A stretch of 60,800 nt of DNA from an uncultured Collinsella sp. (GTDB lineage: Bacteria > Actinomycetota > Coriobacteriia > Coriobacteriales > Coriobacteriaceae), in the NCBI GenBank assembly GCA_958445065.1, contig CAUCQW010000014.1, forward strand, positions 1 through 60,800, in the 5' to 3' direction. A model generated the notes under the pieces. That model was not told where the DNA came from. It saw nothing but the letters and a program-made list of their open reading frames with translations, and searched no databases. The translations under genes were made by a program, and so were the position numbers. Shown here one piece after another: positions 28,788-37,311 of this stretch (positions are counted from its first letter, which is position 1; every line of letters starts with the position of its first letter).

Positions 28788-30038
28788 ATGAAATACACCA
28801 AGCTCGAGCGTAACTGGGTCATGTACGATGTGGGAAACTCGGCCCTCGTGCTGCTCAATACCTCGGTGGTGCCCATCTACTTTAACGCCATCAATACCGG
28901 CGCTTCCTCGGCAGACCTGGTGGTCGCTTGGGGCAACGCGCAGACGATTGCCTCGCTGGTCATTGCCATGCTCATGCCCATTCTGGGCGCGCTTGCCGAT
29001 TACGCCGGCAACAAGATCAAGTTCTTCTTGGGCTTCTTCCTCACGGGCCTGGTTCTTTGCCTGGCGCAGGCTATCCCAATGTCCGCCATGGCATTTTTGA
29101 CTGTGTACGTGCTGTGCACCATCGGCCTCAACTCTTCTATGACGTTCTACGACGCCATGCTGCCCGACATTACCACCGACGAGCGCATGGACGTCGTGTC
29201 CAGCTCGGGCTATGCCTGGGGCTACATCGGTTCCACCGTGCCGTTCATCATCTGCCTGGCGCTTATCATGGGTGGTCCCGCTCTTGGTGTCCCCACCATG
29301 CTGGCAACGCGTCTGTCGTTTGTCATCACTGGTGCCTGGTGGCTCATCTTTACCCTGCCGCTCATTCGCACCTATAAGCAAAAGTACGGTCGCGAGCGTG
29401 GTCCCGAGGACACCATCGGCCACATCGTGGGCGGCGTGTTCTCCGAGGTCGGACACACCATGCGCGAGATTGCCCACAACAAGACCGTGCTGGTCTACAT
29501 GATCGCGTTCTTCTTCTACATCGACGGTGTGCACACGGTCATTTCCATGGCAACCAGCTATGGATCGGCTTTGGGCATCGACTCGACCCAACTGGTGCTG
29601 GCTCTGCTCGTTACGCAGTTTGTGGCCTTTCCGTCCGCCATCATCTACGGCAAGCTTGCCGGTCGCGTGGGCACACTCAATATGATCTTGGTGGCCGTCG
29701 CCGCCTATATGGGCATCGTGCTCTTTGCCGCGTTCTTCCTCAAGACCGCCTTTGAATTCTGGGTGCTTGCCATTATGGTCGGCCTGTTCCAGGGCGGTGT
29801 GCAGGCGCTCAGCCGTAGCTACTTCGGCCGCATTATTCCCAAGGAAAAGTCCAACGAGTACTACGGCTTCTTTGATATCTTTGGCCGCTATGCAAGTGTC
29901 ATGGGCACCTTCTTGGTGTCGGTCGTCACCTCGCTGACCGGCAACCCGTCGCTGGGCGTCCTTTCTATTGGCGTTCTGCTGGTTGTTGGCTTTGTGCTGC
30001 TGGTCCGTCTGTCCCGCATGGCTCAGGCGGCGGCGTAA
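28788..30038 (+). CDS. MFS transporter, UMF1/Atg22-like
   Basis: This 416-residue membrane protein has about 12 transmembrane helices. Its N-terminal NWVMYDVGNSA motif and the segments FYDAMLPDI and GGVQALSRSYFGRIIP are typical of the UMF1/Atg22-like MFS group, which in eukaryotes exports amino acids from the vacuole. The bacterial substrate is unknown. The start follows GAAGGG with an 11-nt spacing. It lies in the interval between the two paralogous sensor-kinase pairs. Confidence 0.88.
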   Translation: MKYTKLERNWVMYDVGNSALVLLNTSVVPIYFNAINTGASSADLVVAWGNAQTIASLVIAMLMPILGALADYAGNKIKFFLGFFLTGLVLCLAQAIPMSAMAFLTVYVLCTIGLNSSMTFYDAMLPDITTDERMDVVSSSGYAWGYIGSTVPFIICLALIMGGPALGVPTMLATRLSFVITGAWWLIFTLPLIRTYKQKYGRERGPEDTIGHIVGGVFSEVGHTMREIAHNKTVLVYMIAFFFYIDGVHTVISMATSYGSALGIDSTQLVLALLVTQFVAFPSAIIYGKLAGRVGTLNMILVAVAAYMGIVLFAAFFLKTAFEFWVLAIMVGLFQGGVQALSRSYFGRIIPKEKSNEYYGFFDIFGRYASVMGTFLVSVVTSLTGNPSLGVLSIGVLLVVGFVLLVRLSRMAQAAA

Positions 30039-30162
30039 GGCAACCGGGCTCAGTACAGCAATTGTGCCTATCTGCAGTACTCTTTTGGAAGTAGCCGCAT
30101 AAATCATTCTGACTTCCGAGCAATGTTTAGCCCAAGTGGGTATGATGGAATCAGCTAGGTCG

Positions 30163-30198
30163 CGGGGCGTCGCCTGTGTTTGGCGGCGCCCCGTTTTT
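30163..30198 (+). terminator. Terminator-like hairpin upstream of the glycosyltransferase gene
   Basis: GGGGCGTCGCC (30164-30174) pairs with GGCGGCGCCCC (30182-30192), then GTTTTTG. It is only about 8 nt before the AAGGAGGG of the next gene, and TATGAT at 30141-30146 could be a -10 box upstream of it. Termination of the MFS transcript or leader attenuation are both possible. Confidence 0.6.
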
Positions 30199-30220
30199 GT
30201 GTTGCAAGGAGGGTAAAGGT

Positions 30221-31408
30221 ATGAACGCCACGGTTGTGATCCCAACATATTGGGCGGGCGATGATACCCAAGCAAACGCTCCCGGCACCTACGATCACTC
30301 GACGTCGCTCAATGCCGCCAACCCGGAACTCGATCGCTGCCTGACTTCACTCGAACAGGTGCGCGACATTCCGCGCATCATTCTCTTGGTGGTCTGTCCG
30401 GTTTCTGCCACGGCCGACGTATCCCATCGCGTGCACGAAATCGTTAATGCGCATCCCACACTTAAGGTCACCGTCGTTACCAATACTCAGGCTTCGCGTG
30501 TTGCCGACCGCGTGGCACAGATTGCGCCCAAAGGCTCGGGCGAGTGCGTGAGCCTGCGCGGCTACGGCGCCATCCGCAACATGGGTCTTGCCTGCGCGGC
30601 GGTGCTGGGGCACGACGCGGTTGTGTTTTTGGATGACGACGAGACCGTCATCGATGCCGACTTTATGAAGCGTGCGACCTATGCGCTGGGCCAGCAGACG
30701 CGTCAGGGCCTGCCGATTTTAGTCAAGAGCGGATACTTTTATGATCGCGACGGGTCGCCGCTGGCTCCCACGGACAAAGTGGGCATTTGCCATCGCTGGT
30801 GGACCAAGCGTATCGAGTTCAATCGCTGGATGAAAAAGGCGCTCTCGGGCACCCGCATCTCGCGCTCCAATTACGTATGCGGCGGCCTGATGGCCCTGCA
30901 CGCCCGCGCCTTTACGCGTGTGGCCTTCGACCCGTTTATCACCCGCGGCGAGGATCTGGACTACCTGTTTAACATGCGCATGTTCGGCTATGACGTGTGG
31001 TTCGATAACGAGTGGGCCGTGCGCCACCTGCCGCCCGAGTCCGAGAAGCGCTCGCCGCGCTTTATGCAGGACGTGTACCGTTGGTACTACGAGCGGGCCA
31101 AGCTGACGTTCGCCGCGCACCAAAAGGAGCTCATTCCGGTTACGGCCGCATCACTCATGCCCTATCCGGGTCCGTGGATCTCGCGCGAGCTCGACGACCG
31201 CGTGCGCAAGACCGCCATGGTTCGCAGCATGTTTACCCGCGAGCACGAGGGGTATCTGCGCATCTGGCGTCATGGTATTGACGAGGCCAAGACCTATGCC
31301 CGCCAAAACGCCGCAAGCTACCTGCGTTTTCAGAGTTTCTGGCCCAAGATCATGGACGAACTTTGGCGCGACGCACAACTGATTAGCATCCTGGAGGGGG
31401 CTGAATGA
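30221..31408 (+). CDS. Family 2-like glycosyltransferase
   Basis: This 395-residue protein begins MNATVVIPTYW, typical of GT-A fold transferases, and carries a VFLDDDETVID acidic metal-binding motif near residue 140 and a TRGEDLDYLFNMRMFGYDV segment like the catalytic ED region. No membrane helix is seen. The ATG at 30221 follows AAGGAGGG. Its stop overlaps the second histidine kinase start (ATGA at 31405-31408), so it is co-translated with that sensor. The acceptor is unknown; a cell-surface polysaccharide is likely. Confidence 0.85.
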   Translation: MNATVVIPTYWAGDDTQANAPGTYDHSTSLNAANPELDRCLTSLEQVRDIPRIILLVVCPVSATADVSHRVHEIVNAHPTLKVTVVTNTQASRVADRVAQIAPKGSGECVSLRGYGAIRNMGLACAAVLGHDAVVFLDDDETVIDADFMKRATYALGQQTRQGLPILVKSGYFYDRDGSPLAPTDKVGICHRWWTKRIEFNRWMKKALSGTRISRSNYVCGGLMALHARAFTRVAFDPFITRGEDLDYLFNMRMFGYDVWFDNEWAVRHLPPESEKRSPRFMQDVYRWYYERAKLTFAAHQKELIPVTAASLMPYPGPWISRELDDRVRKTAMVRSMFTREHEGYLRIWRHGIDEAKTYARQNAASYLRFQSFWPKIMDELWRDAQLISILEGAE

Positions 31409-32748
31409 TCGACCGCCGCGCCCAGCGCGATAATTCAATTTCAATCTTTCGCATCATCGCCGTAGTCTGCGCCGTTTGCGTGTTGGCGTACTTTATCTTT
31501 GCCCTGGTGACTGGCATTGAGCCGATTGCCACGGTGATTGCCTGTGCGCTGCTGTGCATCTTCCTGTGCATCTTTATCTTTTTGACGCTCAATCCCGATT
31601 CGGTACGCTCCCAGTACACCGAGGAGACGCTCTCGGTTGCCTCGGCCATGCTCGAGGACATTAAGGGCGGTCTGACGCAAGAATCGGCGCTTTTGGTGTG
31701 CCGGCGTATCCTGCCCGAGACGCGTGCCATGACCGTTGCCATCACCGATGAGGGCAACGTGCTGGCCTGCGCGGGCGAGTTCGAGGAAAAGCTGCTGCCC
31801 GATTCGCCCATCCACACGCTTGCCACGCGCTACGTCATTGAGCACGGCATCGTGCAGTCGTTCAACCGCGTGGTGGACGTGGTGGGTTCGGACGGTTCGC
31901 ACAACCATGTTCCCGCCGGTATCATCGCGCCCATCAAGGTGGGCGATCGCACCGTCGGCACGCTCAAGTTCTACTACAAGACCCCGCGCGCCGTAGACCG
32001 CACCCAGTATGCGCTCGCCTCGGGTTTTGCCGAGATCCTGTCCACGCAGCTCGCCATCCACGAGCTCGAGGTGCAAAAGGAGCTCACGGCCCGTGCCGAG
32101 GTTCGTGCTCTGCAAGCGCAGATCAATCCGCACTTTCTGTTTAACACGCTCAACACCATCGCGTCGTTTACACGCACCGATCCGCTGCGTGCCCGCGAGC
32201 TGCTGCGCGAGTTCTCCTCGTTCTATCGCGCCACGCTCGACAACTCGGGGTCGCTTATCCCGGTCTCGCGCGAGGTTGCCCAGACCAAGCGCTACCTGAC
32301 GTTTGAGAAGGCGCGCTTTGGCGAGGACCGCGTACTGGCGACCTTCGATGTCTCCGAGGATGTCGAGGACACGTTGGTCCCGGCCTTTGTAATCCAGCCC
32401 ATCGTCGAGAACGCCGTGCGGCATGGCATGGGCGATGACGATGCCCTGCGGATCGACGTGACCGTCCATCAAGACGGCGACGACGCAATCCTGATTGCCG
32501 TAGCCGACAACGGCGTGGGCATGGACGAGGGCACCGCCGCCAGGCTGTTTGATGAGCGCTCTGCCCGCCCCGATGCCAGTTCCCCGCAAGGCGGCGGCGC
32601 CGGTGTGGCCATGCACAATATTTCTGAGCGCATCCATCGCTTTTATGGACCGCACTCCTATACGCGCGTCGAATCGGCGCCGGGCAAGGGCACCAAAGTG
32701 CTCCTGCACCTTGATTTGTCAGAGAGCATCTTTGACATTCAAGAGTAA
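31405..32748 (+). CDS. LytS/YehU-like sensor histidine kinase, copy 2
   Basis: This 447-residue kinase is a paralogue of the one at 25483-26874 with the same architecture: two N-terminal transmembrane helices, a GAF-like domain, a His_kinase domain with His243 in QINPHFLFN, and an ATPase domain with PIVENAVRHG and DNGVGM. The linker regions before the phospho-acceptor are nearly alike in the two (ALASGFA, STQLA, KELTAR versus DELTAR). It overlaps the glycosyltransferase stop by 4 nt and is followed 72 nt later by its regulator. Confidence 0.94.
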   Translation: MIDRRAQRDNSISIFRIIAVVCAVCVLAYFIFALVTGIEPIATVIACALLCIFLCIFIFLTLNPDSVRSQYTEETLSVASAMLEDIKGGLTQESALLVCRRILPETRAMTVAITDEGNVLACAGEFEEKLLPDSPIHTLATRYVIEHGIVQSFNRVVDVVGSDGSHNHVPAGIIAPIKVGDRTVGTLKFYYKTPRAVDRTQYALASGFAEILSTQLAIHELEVQKELTARAEVRALQAQINPHFLFNTLNTIASFTRTDPLRARELLREFSSFYRATLDNSGSLIPVSREVAQTKRYLTFEKARFGEDRVLATFDVSEDVEDTLVPAFVIQPIVENAVRHGMGDDDALRIDVTVHQDGDDAILIAVADNGVGMDEGTAARLFDERSARPDASSPQGGGAGVAMHNISERIHRFYGPHSYTRVESAPGKGTKVLLHLDLSESIFDIQE

Positions 32749-32820
32749 AATAAAAGGCTATGGGCTCAACGCCAAGCGGCGGATGCCCGGCGTAGTTTGT
32801 TGACGAAAGGTTTAATCCCT

Positions 32821-33537
32821 ATGCTGCGTGCGATGATTGTGGATGATGAGGCCCCGGCCCGTTCGGAACTTCGCTTCTTGCTCGAGCAGACGGGCAAGAT
32901 CGGCACGATCACTGAGGCGTCGAGCGTCCGCTCCGCCATTGAGATGTTGATGGAAAACCGCGTCGATGTCGTATTTCTCGATATCTCGATGCCCGGTGCT
33001 TCTGGTCTGCAGCTTGCCGAGGCACTGCATAAGCTTAAGAATCCGCCGGCGATTGTGTTTGTGACTGCGTATAGCGATCATGCCGTCGAGGCGTTCGACG
33101 TAGATGCCGTCGATTACCTAATGAAGCCGGTTGAGGAGGCGCGCCTGGATCGCGCGATCGAGAAGGTCATGCAGCGCGCCAAGCCCGTCACGGACAGCAA
33201 GGCCACCATCGAGCGCATTCCGGTGGAAAAGGGCGGCCGTAAGGTCCTCATTCCCGTGGATGACATTCGCTTCATCATGGCCAAGGACGATTACTCCTGT
33301 ATCTATACCGTCGATGATCGTTTTCTATCGACGACTTCGCTGGCGCAGTTCGAGGCCAAGCTTTGCGACTTTGGCTTCTTTCGCGTTCATCGCCGCTATA
33401 TCGTCAACTTGGCGTGCGTCACGGATGTCGAGACGGTGCCCTCGGGCGCTATCCAACTGGGTATTACGGGCGTCGACGAACGCGTGCCGGTCTCGCGCCG
33501 CCGCGTTGTGCCGCTCAAGAAGGCCCTGAGCCTCTAG
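32821..33537 (+). CDS. LytTR-family response regulator, copy 2
   Basis: This 238-residue regulator has the acidic pocket IVDDE, phospho-acceptor Asp54 in FLDISMPG, Lys in LMKPVE and a LytTR DNA-binding domain with FRVHRRYIVNL. It is paralogous to the regulator at 26915-27649. The ATG at 32821 is preceded by GAAAGG; an in-frame TTG at 32797 is a weaker candidate. A terminator follows. Together with copy 1 it means two similar sensing systems lie about 5 kb apart. Confidence 0.95.
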   Translation: MLRAMIVDDEAPARSELRFLLEQTGKIGTITEASSVRSAIEMLMENRVDVVFLDISMPGASGLQLAEALHKLKNPPAIVFVTAYSDHAVEAFDVDAVDYLMKPVEEARLDRAIEKVMQRAKPVTDSKATIERIPVEKGGRKVLIPVDDIRFIMAKDDYSCIYTVDDRFLSTTSLAQFEAKLCDFGFFRVHRRYIVNLACVTDVETVPSGAIQLGITGVDERVPVSRRRVVPLKKALSL

Positions 33538-33544
33538 CACACTG

Positions 33545-33593
33545 GCCCCGCAGCCCTGTAGACCAATTGTCTGCGGAGCCGTGGGGCTTTTTG
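33545..33593 (+). terminator. Terminator after the second response regulator
   Basis: An imperfect GC-rich stem pairs GCCCC at 33545 with GGGGC at 33583-33587, followed by TTTTTGT. It lies just upstream of the phosphodiesterase ribosome binding site. Confidence 0.65.
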
Positions 33594-33628
33594 TATATAC
33601 GCCGAATCGGTTTTGCAGAAGGGATCTC

Positions 33629-34096
33629 ATGAACAGTGCAGGCGCCAAGCGCATCGACATCATCTCGGACACCCACGGCTATCTTTCGCCCGCGCTTCTG
33701 GACGAGCTCAAGGGCGCAGATCTAATCATCCACGCCGGAGACCTCACGTCAGAGATGGATTACGAGCATCTATGCACCATCGCCCCCGTGCGAGCGGTCC
33801 TAGGCAACAACGACTACTACCGCGACTACGGCCCGGATGTTGACCGTCTGGCCCTCTTTACCTACGAAGGCCTCAAATTCGCTGTAGCCCACTACCGCGA
33901 AGACCTGCCCGTGGGATCCGTAGACGTAGCCATCAACGGTCACACCCACGTAACCAAAGAAGCCCAAGTGGGCCGCTGCCTGGTCCTCAATCCCGGCAGC
34001 GCCAGCTACCCCAGAGGCAGCCGAGGCCCCACCATGGCCAGAATGCTCGTCAAAGACGGCAAGATCCTGAGCACCAAGTTTATTGACTTGGACTAA
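33629..34096 (+). CDS. YfcE/MJ0936-type metallophosphoesterase
   Basis: This 155-residue protein shows the calcineurin-like metal motifs in order: SDTHG, HAGDLTS, LGNND, and GHTHV near the C-terminus. Small YfcE-type enzymes hydrolyse phosphodiesters such as bis-pNPP in vitro; the physiological substrate is not known. The ATG at 33629 follows AGAAGGGA; an in-frame extension to 33581 runs into the upstream terminator and is spurious. A terminator follows the stop. Confidence 0.9.
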   Translation: MNSAGAKRIDIISDTHGYLSPALLDELKGADLIIHAGDLTSEMDYEHLCTIAPVRAVLGNNDYYRDYGPDVDRLALFTYEGLKFAVAHYREDLPVGSVDVAINGHTHVTKEAQVGRCLVLNPGSASYPRGSRGPTMARMLVKDGKILSTKFIDLD

Positions 34097-34103
34097 CCGC
34101 AAC

Positions 34104-34139
34104 AAAAACGGGGGATGCAGATCGCGTCTCCCGTTTTTC
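34104..34139 (+). terminator. Terminator after the phosphoesterase gene
   Basis: AAAAACGGG (34104-34112) pairs with CCCGTTTTT (34130-34138). A classic rho-independent structure. Confidence 0.85.
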
Positions 34140-34230
34140 TTTGAGCCAAAGGCCGAAGTTCAACAAGATCCATCAGGCTAGCCGCGCAGCGGCGCACGCC
34201 CGCAAAACTGGTTGAACAATGTGACGGCAG

Positions 34231-34373
34231 GGAGGGTCTCCGGGGCCGGCTGGCGCGGGTTAAGTTTGTCGCGAGTTCCGCACGCAAAGGAAAGCACTTA
34301 ATGTGCTTTCCGTCTTGCGCAGGACTGTAGAGCAGCAAACTTAACCCGCGCCAGCCGGCCCCGGAGACCCTCC
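34231..34373. repeat. 143-nt palindrome with perfect 37-bp arms
   Basis: Positions 34231-34267 and 34337-34373 are exact reverse complements. Inside lies another perfect hairpin (GGAAAGCAC/GTGCTTTCC, 34289-34311) with extra CGCAA/TTGCG pairing outside it. It sits between the phosphoesterase gene and the tRNA-Asp promoter and encodes no supported protein. It is the longest perfect inverted repeat I found in the window. Confidence 0.9.
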
Positions 34374-34406
34374 CGGAGGGCCAAAAAATTATTTTCAAAA
34401 AAGTTG

Positions 34407-34436
34407 TTGCGCACCGGACAGACTTCTGTGTATACT
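34407..34436 (+). promoter_or_regulatory. tRNA-Asp promoter
   Basis: TTGCGC (34407-34412) and TATACT (34431-34436) are separated by 18 nt, about 45 nt upstream of the mature tRNA. The upstream A/T-rich tract (34381-34402) resembles an UP element, fitting strong stable-RNA transcription. Confidence 0.65.
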
Positions 34437-34482
34437 AATCCCCGCAGCGCACGCGAGCGGAAACAAACGCGAACGACTGCCT

Positions 34483-34560
<78 letters not shown>

Positions 34561-34568
34561 ACGCAATT

Positions 34569-34595
34569 AAAGCCACGTCTTCGGACGTGGCTTTT
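34569..34595 (+). terminator. Terminator after tRNA-Asp
   Basis: AAAGCCACGTC pairs with GACGTGGCTTT around a TTCG tetraloop, ending in TTTTTGCG. A strong rho-independent terminator. Confidence 0.9.
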
Positions 34596-34699
34596 TGCGT
34601 TTGATAGGACCTTGATCCCATCGGCTCCTTTCGCCCAAAAGCAGATCTTTCCAATTCCCGGACAAGCTCCGTATGAGACAAGTGTTCAAACAAGACGTT

Positions 34700-34744
34700 T
34701 GTTGCGCAACACCTGTTCAACGAAGCAGGGGGTTAGGTTATACT
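34700..34744 (+). promoter_or_regulatory. Promoter and palindrome upstream of the Rrf2 gene
   Basis: TTCAAC (34716-34721) and TATACT (34739-34744) are 17 nt apart. A perfect 12-bp palindrome TGTTGCGCAACA (34700-34711) abuts the -35 region and could be an operator, for example for autoregulation. The leader to the start at 34904 is about 150 nt with nothing else recognised. Confidence 0.55.
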
Positions 34745-34903
34745 GAATTGCACTGTGTGCCGTTTTTGATGCAAGAGGCTTCAAGCGCGGCATTCAGTGG
34801 GCACCCGTTTTGCTATTTGGGCGTCCATACGGTCATTGGCGTCTCGACGTAAGCTCGGCCCCGGAGCTCGTTCGAGCTGTTCCTATTCCTTGAAAGGGGA
34901 AAA

Positions 34904-35389
34904 ATGGACATATCGAGGAAGACTGATTACGCCCTTCGCATGCTCGCGATGCTTGCCGAGGACCCGGAGCGTCTGCTTTCTGTTCGCACCGCCGCCGAAG
35001 AGGTCAATGTCCCGTATTCGTTTGCCCGTTCAATCCAGCATGGTTTGGTTCAGGCCGGTATTGTGGAGAGCCTGCGTGGCGTCCATGGCGGCATGCGTCT
35101 TAAGGTCAGCCCCGACGATGTCACCATCCGCCAGGTCGTTGAGGCCGTTCAGGGCCCCATGGTCATGAACGATTGCACCGCGCCCGATGGCGACTGCGCA
35201 CGCATGGGCACGTGCTGCTATCATCCTCTGTGGGCCGGAGCTCAAGCGTTGATGCGCGACTACCTCGATTCCGTTTCGCTGGGCGATATCGTCGCTCACC
35301 GCCAGTTCCCGGCCGTCGACCCCAAGTTTGCCGACCGCGATGCGTTTCCCGAGTACGCCACCTGTGCGTGCGCTTGCCGGGAGGAATAG
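34904..35389 (+). CDS. Rrf2-family transcription regulator
   Basis: This 161-residue protein starts MDISRKTDYALRML, the typical Rrf2 winged-helix start, and has a cysteine group (Cys91, Cys98, Cys104, Cys105) where Rrf2 regulators such as IscR and NsrR bind an iron-sulfur cluster. It is therefore probably a redox, nitric oxide or iron-sulfur sensor. The ATG at 34904 follows AAAGGGG. A MutY-like gene and rubrerythrin follow in the same direction, consistent with oxidative-stress control. Confidence 0.92.
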   Translation: MDISRKTDYALRMLAMLAEDPERLLSVRTAAEEVNVPYSFARSIQHGLVQAGIVESLRGVHGGMRLKVSPDDVTIRQVVEAVQGPMVMNDCTAPDGDCARMGTCCYHPLWAGAQALMRDYLDSVSLGDIVAHRQFPAVDPKFADRDAFPEYATCACACREE

Positions 35390-35410
35390 CGCCGCATAAG
35401 GAGCATAGCC

Positions 35411-36316
35411 ATGATTCAGGACCCCTTTCGTTCGACGATTCGTTCGGAAGGGGTCCTGCGTTATCGCGACCTTCCGTGGCGCCGCACGCGCGACCCGTAC
35501 ATTATTTGGCTTTCCGAGGTTATGCTGCAGCAAACGCAGGTGCAGCGTGTGGAGATGCGTATGCCCGCGTGGCTCGATCGCTTTCCAACCGTGCAGGCGC
35601 TTGCCCAGGCCGCGCCTTCCGATGTTTTGGACGCTTGGCAGGGGATGGGCTACAACCGACGCGCCCTGGCGCTCCACAAGGCCGCTCAGCGCGTTGTAGA
35701 GGACTGGGACGGGAAGTTTCCACGTGAGACGCGCGACCTGGTTGCCCTGCCCGGTATTGGCCCGGCGACGGCGCAGGGCATCCGATCGTTTGCGTTCGAT
35801 CTACCGGGTGTGTATCTGGAGACCAACGTGCGCACGGTCTTTCTGCATCATTTCTTTCCCGATGTGCCCGCCGTTCCCGATCGCGAGCTGGTGCCGCTGA
35901 TTCAGGCCGCCTGTCCGGCGGCTCCCGGTACGACGGCGGATGAGATCGCTCCCTTTGCCGTGCCGCTCGATGATGCCGACACACCGCGCGCATGGTATTA
36001 CGCGCTGCTGGATTATGGCGCGTATCTTAAGAAGACGCTGCCCAATCCGTCCAGGCGCTCGGCGAGCTATAGCCGTCAGTCCAAGTTTGAGGGCTCGCGC
36101 CGTCAAAAGCGCGCCCATATTGTGCGCATGCTGCTGGCTGCGCGCGATGGGCGGCCGGCGGGCATCACACTCGCCGAGGCCGTGGCGGGTGTCAACGAAA
36201 TGGAGGCGGCGGCAGGCCGCGAGCCGGTCGATCACGATCTCGTCGCAGGCATTTTGGCCGACTTGGAGCGTGAGGGCTTTTGCCGCGTGGAGGGCGACCG
36301 CTGGCTAAGCGTGTAG
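35411..36316 (+). CDS. mutY: MutY-like adenine DNA glycosylase lacking the Fe-S cluster
   Basis: This 301-residue HhH-GPD glycosylase matches MutY in its N-terminal half: PWRRTRDPYIIWLSEVMLQQTQV with Glu36, WQGMGYNRRA, and the helix-hairpin-helix LPGIGPATA. MutY removes adenine opposite 8-oxoguanine. Two features are unusual. The position of the E. coli catalytic Asp138 (DGNVKRV) is Glu137 in LETNVRT, and the four cysteines of the 4Fe-4S loop are absent; a basic KRAHIV region follows instead. There is no C-terminal NUDIX domain. Cluster-less MutY proteins exist in some bacteria. Activity may be altered. The ATG follows AAGGAG. Confidence 0.85.
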   Translation: MIQDPFRSTIRSEGVLRYRDLPWRRTRDPYIIWLSEVMLQQTQVQRVEMRMPAWLDRFPTVQALAQAAPSDVLDAWQGMGYNRRALALHKAAQRVVEDWDGKFPRETRDLVALPGIGPATAQGIRSFAFDLPGVYLETNVRTVFLHHFFPDVPAVPDRELVPLIQAACPAAPGTTADEIAPFAVPLDDADTPRAWYYALLDYGAYLKKTLPNPSRRSASYSRQSKFEGSRRQKRAHIVRMLLAARDGRPAGITLAEAVAGVNEMEAAAGREPVDHDLVAGILADLEREGFCRVEGDRWLSV

Positions 36317-36430
36317 CCCACCCGAATCTGAAGAACAGGATTGTAAGGTTTAGATTTTCGAGATGAGGGCATCCTAAAGACAAGGCCGCTCGAAGCCTAT
36401 GGGCGGCATGTGTTGAAGGGAAGTACACCT

Positions 36431-36970
36431 ATGGATTTTGAAAACTCTCAGACCAAGAAGAACCTCGAGACCGCTTTTGCCGGTGAGTCCCAGGCGCACA
36501 CCAAGTATCGCTACTACGCATCTAAGGCCAAGAAGGATGGTTACGTTCAGATCTCGAATATCTTTGCCGAGACCGCAGGCAACGAGTCCGAGCATGCCAA
36601 GCTGTGGTTTAAGTATCTGCACGACGGCGCCGTTCCCGACACCCTGGACAATTTGCGTGATGCCGCTGCGGGCGAGAACTACGAGTGGACCACGATGTAC
36701 GACGAGTTTGCCAAGACCGCCGAGGAGGAGGGTTTTGCCGAGATTGCCGCAAAGTTCCGTGGCGTCGGTGCTGTCGAGAAGGCTCACGAGGAGCGCTACA
36801 ACAAGCTTGTCGAGCGCATCGAGTCGGGCGAGGTGTTTGAGCGCGAGGGCGTGAAGGTGTGGAAGTGCCTGAACTGCGGGCACCTGCATGTGGGTGCCGA
36901 GGCGCCCGAGGTGTGCCCGGTTTGTAACCACCCGAAGGCGTACTTTGAGGAGCAGGTGGTGAACTACTAG
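36431..36970 (+). CDS. rbr: Rubrerythrin
   Basis: This 179-residue protein has an N-terminal ferritin-like diiron domain with [15 protein letters not shown] and ESEHAK, and a C-terminal rubredoxin-like domain with CLNCGHL and CPVCNH that binds one iron. Rubrerythrin reduces hydrogen peroxide in anaerobes. The ATG at 36431 follows GAAGGGA; the in-frame extension to 36410 is less likely. It lies downstream of the Rrf2 regulator and MutY-like gene, a small oxidative-stress neighbourhood. Confidence 0.96.
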   Translation: MDFENSQTKKNLETAFAGESQAHTKYRYYASKAKKDGYVQISNIFAETAGNESEHAKLWFKYLHDGAVPDTLDNLRDAAAGENYEWTTMYDEFAKTAEEEGFAEIAAKFRGVGAVEKAHEERYNKLVERIESGEVFEREGVKVWKCLNCGHLHVGAEAPEVCPVCNHPKAYFEEQVVNY

Positions 36971-36991
36971 CGCCGATACGAACGTGGACTG

Positions 36992-37091
36992 CGGAGCGCA
37001 GGGCGGGAGGCCGGATCGCCTTCCCTCCCCGCTCACGGCTCCGCAGGGTCGCGTTGAGGGAAGGCGATCCGGCCTCCCGCCCTGCGCTCCG
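36992..37091. repeat. 100-nt palindrome with 36-bp arms
   Basis: Positions 36992-37027 and 37056-37091 are exact reverse complements (36 bp). The loop region contains a 24-nt core, also found with two mismatches at 38030-38053, and both copies are preceded by GACTGCGGAGCGC. A separate terminator follows about 50 nt later. Confidence 0.88.
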
Positions 37092-37140
37092 GCTTCGGGT
37101 CGTCGCGTGCTCGTTACAGAAAAGCTGATTAGAAGTTTGT

Positions 37141-37169
37141 GTGCCGCCCCTTATGGGGCGGCACGTTTT
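37141..37169 (+). terminator. GCCGCCCC terminator, first
   Basis: GTGCCGCCCC (37141-37150) pairs with GGGGCGGCAC (37155-37164) around TTAT, followed by GTTTTG. Confidence 0.8.
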
Positions 37170-37311
37170 GTATAGGGATTGGGTTGCGGCCGTTTAGTTG
37201 ATGGCTCGGTTACTTGGTTGGCGGGGTTTGCTCTGGATTGGGGCGGCGCCGTTGTTTAGGGGGTACACTGGGTAGCGTTGGCTATTCGTTTCCTCTTGTG
37301 AGGTGTTTTCT

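Noticed and set aside
30163..30198. Small RNA gene in the glycosyltransferase leader
   Set aside because: The hairpin alone is too short and better explained as a terminator or attenuator.
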